Source of the DNA: JAHJGG01 sp041658785
GTDB lineage: Bacteria > Patescibacteriota > Patescibacteriia > Magasanikbacterales > UBA922
Reading direction: 5' to 3'
Length of the DNA stretch: 6,190 nt
NCBI GenBank assembly: GCA_041658785.1
Contig: JBAZZL010000049.1
Location: 1-6,190 of the forward strand
Positions 6,118 to 6,190 of the stretch are shown piece by piece (positions within the stretch are counted from its first letter, which is position 1; every line of letters starts with the position of its first letter). The translations under genes and the position numbers were made by a program. Under the pieces are notes generated by a model, which ran no database searches, had not been told where the DNA came from, and saw only the letters and a program-made list of their open reading frames with translations.

Positions 6118-6147
6118 TTGATCCGCCAATCGGCGGAGAAATTTGAC
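6112..6147 (+). terminator. Long hairpin with GC core, possible terminator or repeat element
   Basis: GTCAAATTGATCCGCC (6112-6127) faces GGCGGAGAAATTTGAC (6132-6147) around the loop AATC. There are 14 pairs, with two mismatches in the middle, and the six pairs next to the loop are nearly all G-C. CCTTTT follows at once (6148-6153), a short T run. Its position after the last gene suits a transcription terminator. The weak T run, and the match of its TTGATCCGCC to an element inside valS, make a dispersed palindromic repeat equally possible. Confidence 0.45.
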
Positions 6148-6190
6148 CCTTTTGCTGATTTGCCAGCCGAATTTCACTGCGACGTTCAAT

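Noticed and set aside
6068..6147. T-box riboswitch or tRNA gene in the tail, considered because AATAGGTGG and paired arms occur next to a synthetase cluster
   Set aside because: The T-box core sequence and a tRNA cloverleaf (acceptor and T-arm signatures) are absent.
6082..6190. Two short minus-strand open frames entering from the right edge (stops at 6113-6115 and at 6082-6084)
   Set aside because: They give 25 and 35 residues with no recognisable family and lie across the inverted repeats. Either could be the tail of a gene beyond the window, but nothing supports it.

Overview
The window reads as a compact, fully forward-oriented piece of a bacterial chromosome. Three class I aminoacyl-tRNA synthetase genes (valS, with its 5' end outside the window, tyrS and argS) are followed by an amino-acid dehydrogenase of the Leu/Phe/Val/Glu dehydrogenase family. 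Several traits suggest a Patescibacteria/CPR (Parcubacteria-like) genome: none of the three visible start codons has a Shine-Dalgarno sequence, gaps are short, and short-period tandem repeats and small palindromes sit in frame inside housekeeping genes. This assignment is an inference from style, because there is no rRNA or other marker gene. The standard genetic code fits: the genes end in TAA, TAG and TAA, with no in-frame TGA.

Layout. 1-1908: C-terminal part of valyl-tRNA synthetase, in which a complete-looking histidine phosphatase domain (about 1-540) is translationally continuous with the second half of the synthetase. The phosphatase ends immediately before a CxxC knuckle that corresponds to the second half of the ValRS zinc ribbon, so it appears to be inserted between the two knuckles. 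1909-1933: short gap. 1934-3118: TyrRS (KMSKS-type, with S4 domain). 3119-3216: spacer built of ATCCG-containing repeats. 3217-4935: ArgRS. 4936-4994: AT-rich spacer with a TATAAT box placed so that the next gene could be leaderless. 4995-6059: amino-acid dehydrogenase. 6060-6190: non-coding tail with interlocking inverted repeats, probably a transcription terminator or a repeat element.

The three synthetases charge tRNA with Val, Tyr and Arg and are probably co-transcribed. The dehydrogenase interconverts an aliphatic or aromatic L-amino acid and its 2-oxo acid, so it shares the amino-acid theme but probably has its own promoter. The most notable features are the ValRS-histidine phosphatase chimera and the set of different in-frame repeat insertions in the synthetase genes. 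There is no gene-free stretch longer than 300 bases, and no RNA gene, CRISPR array or transposase was seen.
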